The notes under the pieces were generated by a model, which saw only the letters and a program-made list of their open reading frames with translations, did not search any database and was not told the DNA's origin. A DNA stretch of 64,000 bases from Stenopsyche tienmushanensis (lineage: Eukaryota; Arthropoda; Insecta; Trichoptera; Stenopsychidae), in contig WACJ01000219.1 of the NCBI GenBank assembly GCA_008973525.1, forward strand, positions 62,001 through 126,000, given 5' to 3'. Of this stretch, positions 61,568-64,000 are shown in pieces; positions within the stretch are counted from its first letter, which is position 1; each line of letters starts with the position of its first letter. The position numbers and the translations under genes are program-made.

Positions 61568-61823
61568 CAGCGCTTCTTAAATTTACGCAGTGCGCGGACC
61601 CCCTCTCGAGAAAATATTTTTTCGCGGACCCCCTCGTGAATAATTATTTTTTGTCGGACCCATTCCAATCCTTGCGACCTAATTTTTCCAACAAACAAAG
61701 ATTTCATGGTCAAAATAGATCTTTTTACCATGTTTTCTGTAAATAATTCAACAAAAATATATTTTTCAAGTATAGATAAATGTTTTGTTTATATTCTCGC
61801 GGACCCCGGCTTAAGAACCGCTG
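61568..61823. mobile_element. hAT-like MITE, copy 2
   Basis: Ends CAGCGCTTCTTAAATTTA and (reverse complement) CAGCGGTTCTTAAGCCGGG, with imperfect flanking octamers GTCTAATT and GTATAATC. Contains repeated GCGGACCCC motifs also seen as GTGGACCCC in copy 1 (19159-19340). No ORF. Confidence 0.7.
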
Positions 61824-62099
61824 GTATAATCTCTTCCAAATAGATCGACAGAGAAAGAATATAAATATTACGCTTTGTGGTTTGACCTGCACGTTTCTTA
61901 TATTTTCGTCATTCCTATTATATCATGTGCTCTACGGTTGCTAGTTTTCGACATACTTTATACCCAGAGTTTTTTATCTAACGTATGTCAATATGTCTTA
62001 TTTGATCGAACGTAAAACATACTCTTTGGTTTATTTTACTTGAGAAAATTGAAATTAGCACGCTGGTTATGATAGGGGAATATTGATATTAAATATGAA

Positions 62100-62490
62100 C
62101 TCGTCGATCAGGTAGACGTTTGACGCTCTCGCCGCCCAGCCTGAATCAGTGTCGTTTTTCCTTTCAGTAGAAGGAATAGCGATGTGCGACGCACGGGATA
62201 AACGCAGACGACCAGAATGCGACACGGGGCAAATCTTCTCTCGGGGGTTGTTTATCTTAAATCGATAAGCTTCACAAATTACTTTGTCATTGGCCAAATT
62301 AACGAAAACAAAGCGAAGATAAGCCAGTGCGAACGGGCAGGGATAGGAGTGCAAGTTTCGAGGTCGATCTCGAAAGATATTTAGAAAGTTGTCGTCTGAA
62401 ATACGTTTGTAAAACTAACATCTGTGAGTCGTCATAGAAATACGCAACAGTGAGACGCTGGATTCGCTTTTCAGAAATTGCTTAAGATAT
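62100..62490 (+). repeat. Unnamed dispersed repeat family, copy 3 (inverted)
   Basis: Its reverse complement aligns along its length with 54055-54425: shared blocks include GCGAATCCAGCGTCTCACTG, CGATCTCGAAA (GACCTCGAAA here) and the region with AAGCTTATCGAT. It is more GC-rich than copies 1 and 2. Confidence 0.65.
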
Positions 62491-62499
62491 CACTGCACT

Positions 62500-64000
62500 C
62501 GCCGCAGAACCTCAGTTCGGTTGAAGAGCATATTTTTTCTGCAAACATGTCAGTATTTGTTTATATTCAAATCAAAAAATTCCGGGAACTTCTAGTAAGA
62601 GAATGGTTGTGACAATACCGATTCTCGATCAGCAGGAAGCAAAAAATTATAAATATAAAAAGGATCAAAACATATTGTCTTATTTGTCCAAAATCACTTC
62701 ATATAAATTGTTTCAATTAATACCATGCTACATAATACAATGTTATATTTTATTTTAAACATCATTTTGTGTCTTTATATGTCATATATATTTTTTTATT
62801 CTGTTTATTTTATATTTGCATGTGCTAATTCCATCAAAAAGAAATGGAAACTCGTTAAAGTATTTAAGCGGAGTAAAATTACGCGACGGGACCTCCACGG
62901 GGGAACGCCCGTTGCGCATATCCGGCAGACGCAGCGACGAACGTGTTAATAAGTCGTCAATTTCTGATGAACATTTGTAGATCTGTCCGCCCTAAATCTG
63001 CGCAGCCTCGGTTATTTTTTATCGTCGGCCCTTTCGATTTCGGCCGCATCGTCGACGATATCGATGCGCCTCGTCACCGTCGAGTTTCGATTCGACTTCG
63101 TCTCCGAGGATCGTTCGAAAGGAGGTTCGGTCGAAGGAGACGTCGTTCGGAGTCCGAGTTCCTCGGGTCGCCGCCCCCCGTCTCGACTATTTTAGAGACT
63201 TCGCGAGTTACCTGCTCGATATGTTTCCTGGCTTACGACTCGTTTATTTCACCACAATGAACTGCTTCGTCGAAGCGTCCAGATTTCGGTAGGAATGTCT
63301 GAAATGAAGTGTATGATTTTTATCGGATAAAAATTTCAATCTCAATTTTTTCGGGATTACGTTTACTAATCCCGGGACCGAAGCGACGACGGCGCGGCTT
63401 TCGAGATCGATCGTCGTTTGAAAAGGCAGAAGACGACGCGAGGAAGATCTGGCGTCGGACTCGTTCGTCGATGATCTATCGAAACGGGTCTACAGTTTTT
63501 TGTCAGTCGGTTCGCGCCGCCCTCGGCGTGATCTTTTCTTTAGATTCCTTCGAATCGTCGCTCCCCAATCTTAGAAGACTTTCGAATATTATCCGCGATC
63601 GCCGAATCCGATGTTTTCTATTCATTTTTCTTACAAAATTCGGCGAAAAAGCGAAGTTTGTTCATCGATATTTTGAAATAATTGATTTCTCCGTCTCGTT
63701 AACAGTTCCGGAGAAGTTGAGTTCGCAAATGATGTTATTATGTTTAAATTTCGCGCGAACGCTTCTAATGTGTCGTTATTAGCGATCTGACAACTATGAC
63801 GGAACGACGTCGCAGGCCGACGCCCTCGGCGTTTCTGGCTCGGAAAACTGTCGACGATCGAAAAGTCCGACGCCTCGTTCGAGATTGCGTTCGACGAATG
63901 CTTTCTTTTCGATGCAGTTAATCAATTTTCCAATCGAAACGTACTGTTGCGACGCAAGTAAACGCGCGCAGGGACCGCTCGAGGCTCGAAGAGTTGCTTT
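62500..64000. other. End of window, no gene recognised
   Basis: AT-rich to about 62.86 kb, then CGA/TCG-rich DNA. Open frames at 62943-63260 and 63309-63782 lack any recognisable domain or splice-linked partner, and I did not find FER exons among them. Confidence 0.3.

Noticed and set aside
1..64000. CRISPR arrays, prokaryotic operons or ribosomal RNA genes
   Set aside because: None seen; all recognised genes are spliced and eukaryotic.

Overview
The window is arthropod nuclear DNA, most likely from an insect. Spliced genes with GT-AG introns, an Orb-type CPEB, an Fps85D-type F-BAR exon and an Xrp1-like AT-hook/bZIP gene sit among decayed mariner, Tigger/pogo, piggyBac-like and hAT-like elements and a tRNA-derived SINE. 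Base composition is strongly mixed: GC-rich genes with short introns (about 28-38 kb, 51-53 kb, 54.7-55.2 kb) are embedded in very AT-rich DNA.

Layout. 1-11.9 kb: 3' 17 exons of a protogenin-like (IGDCC) receptor, + strand, with introns carrying a mariner remnant, a SINE and a 60-bp TTAA-flanked miniature element. 11.9-27.9 kb: AT-rich, no gene recognised, several repeats. 27.9-29.1 kb: 4EHP/eIF4E2 (-). 29.5-31.7 kb: APC6/CDC16 (+), head-to-head with 4EHP over a GC-rich promoter. 32.1-33.8 kb or beyond: orb/CPEB1 (-), tail-to-tail with APC6. 34.8-38.8 kb: SMG8 (-). 39.6-40.7 kb: piggyBac-like remnants. 41.5-45.1 kb: TATA promoter and an Xrp1-like bZIP gene (+) with a long overlapping upstream ORF. 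45.3-48.5 kb: transposase remnants. 49.0-53.2 kb: eIF4B (-), including nine 30-bp coding repeats. 54.8-55.2 kb: first two coding exons of the FER/Fps85D tyrosine kinase (+), the rest not found. 55.2-64 kb: two mariner remnants, a hAT-like MITE, a third copy of an unnamed repeat and a few unassigned open segments.

Four of the recognised genes (4EHP, orb/CPEB, SMG8, eIF4B) act on mRNA translation or decay, and the Xrp1-like gene has a leader that looks translationally controlled. Nothing in the sequence shows that this grouping is more than chance. Exon coordinates were read by hand from splice sites, reading phase and remembered family sequences; phases close through each multi-exon model given. 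No database search was possible.
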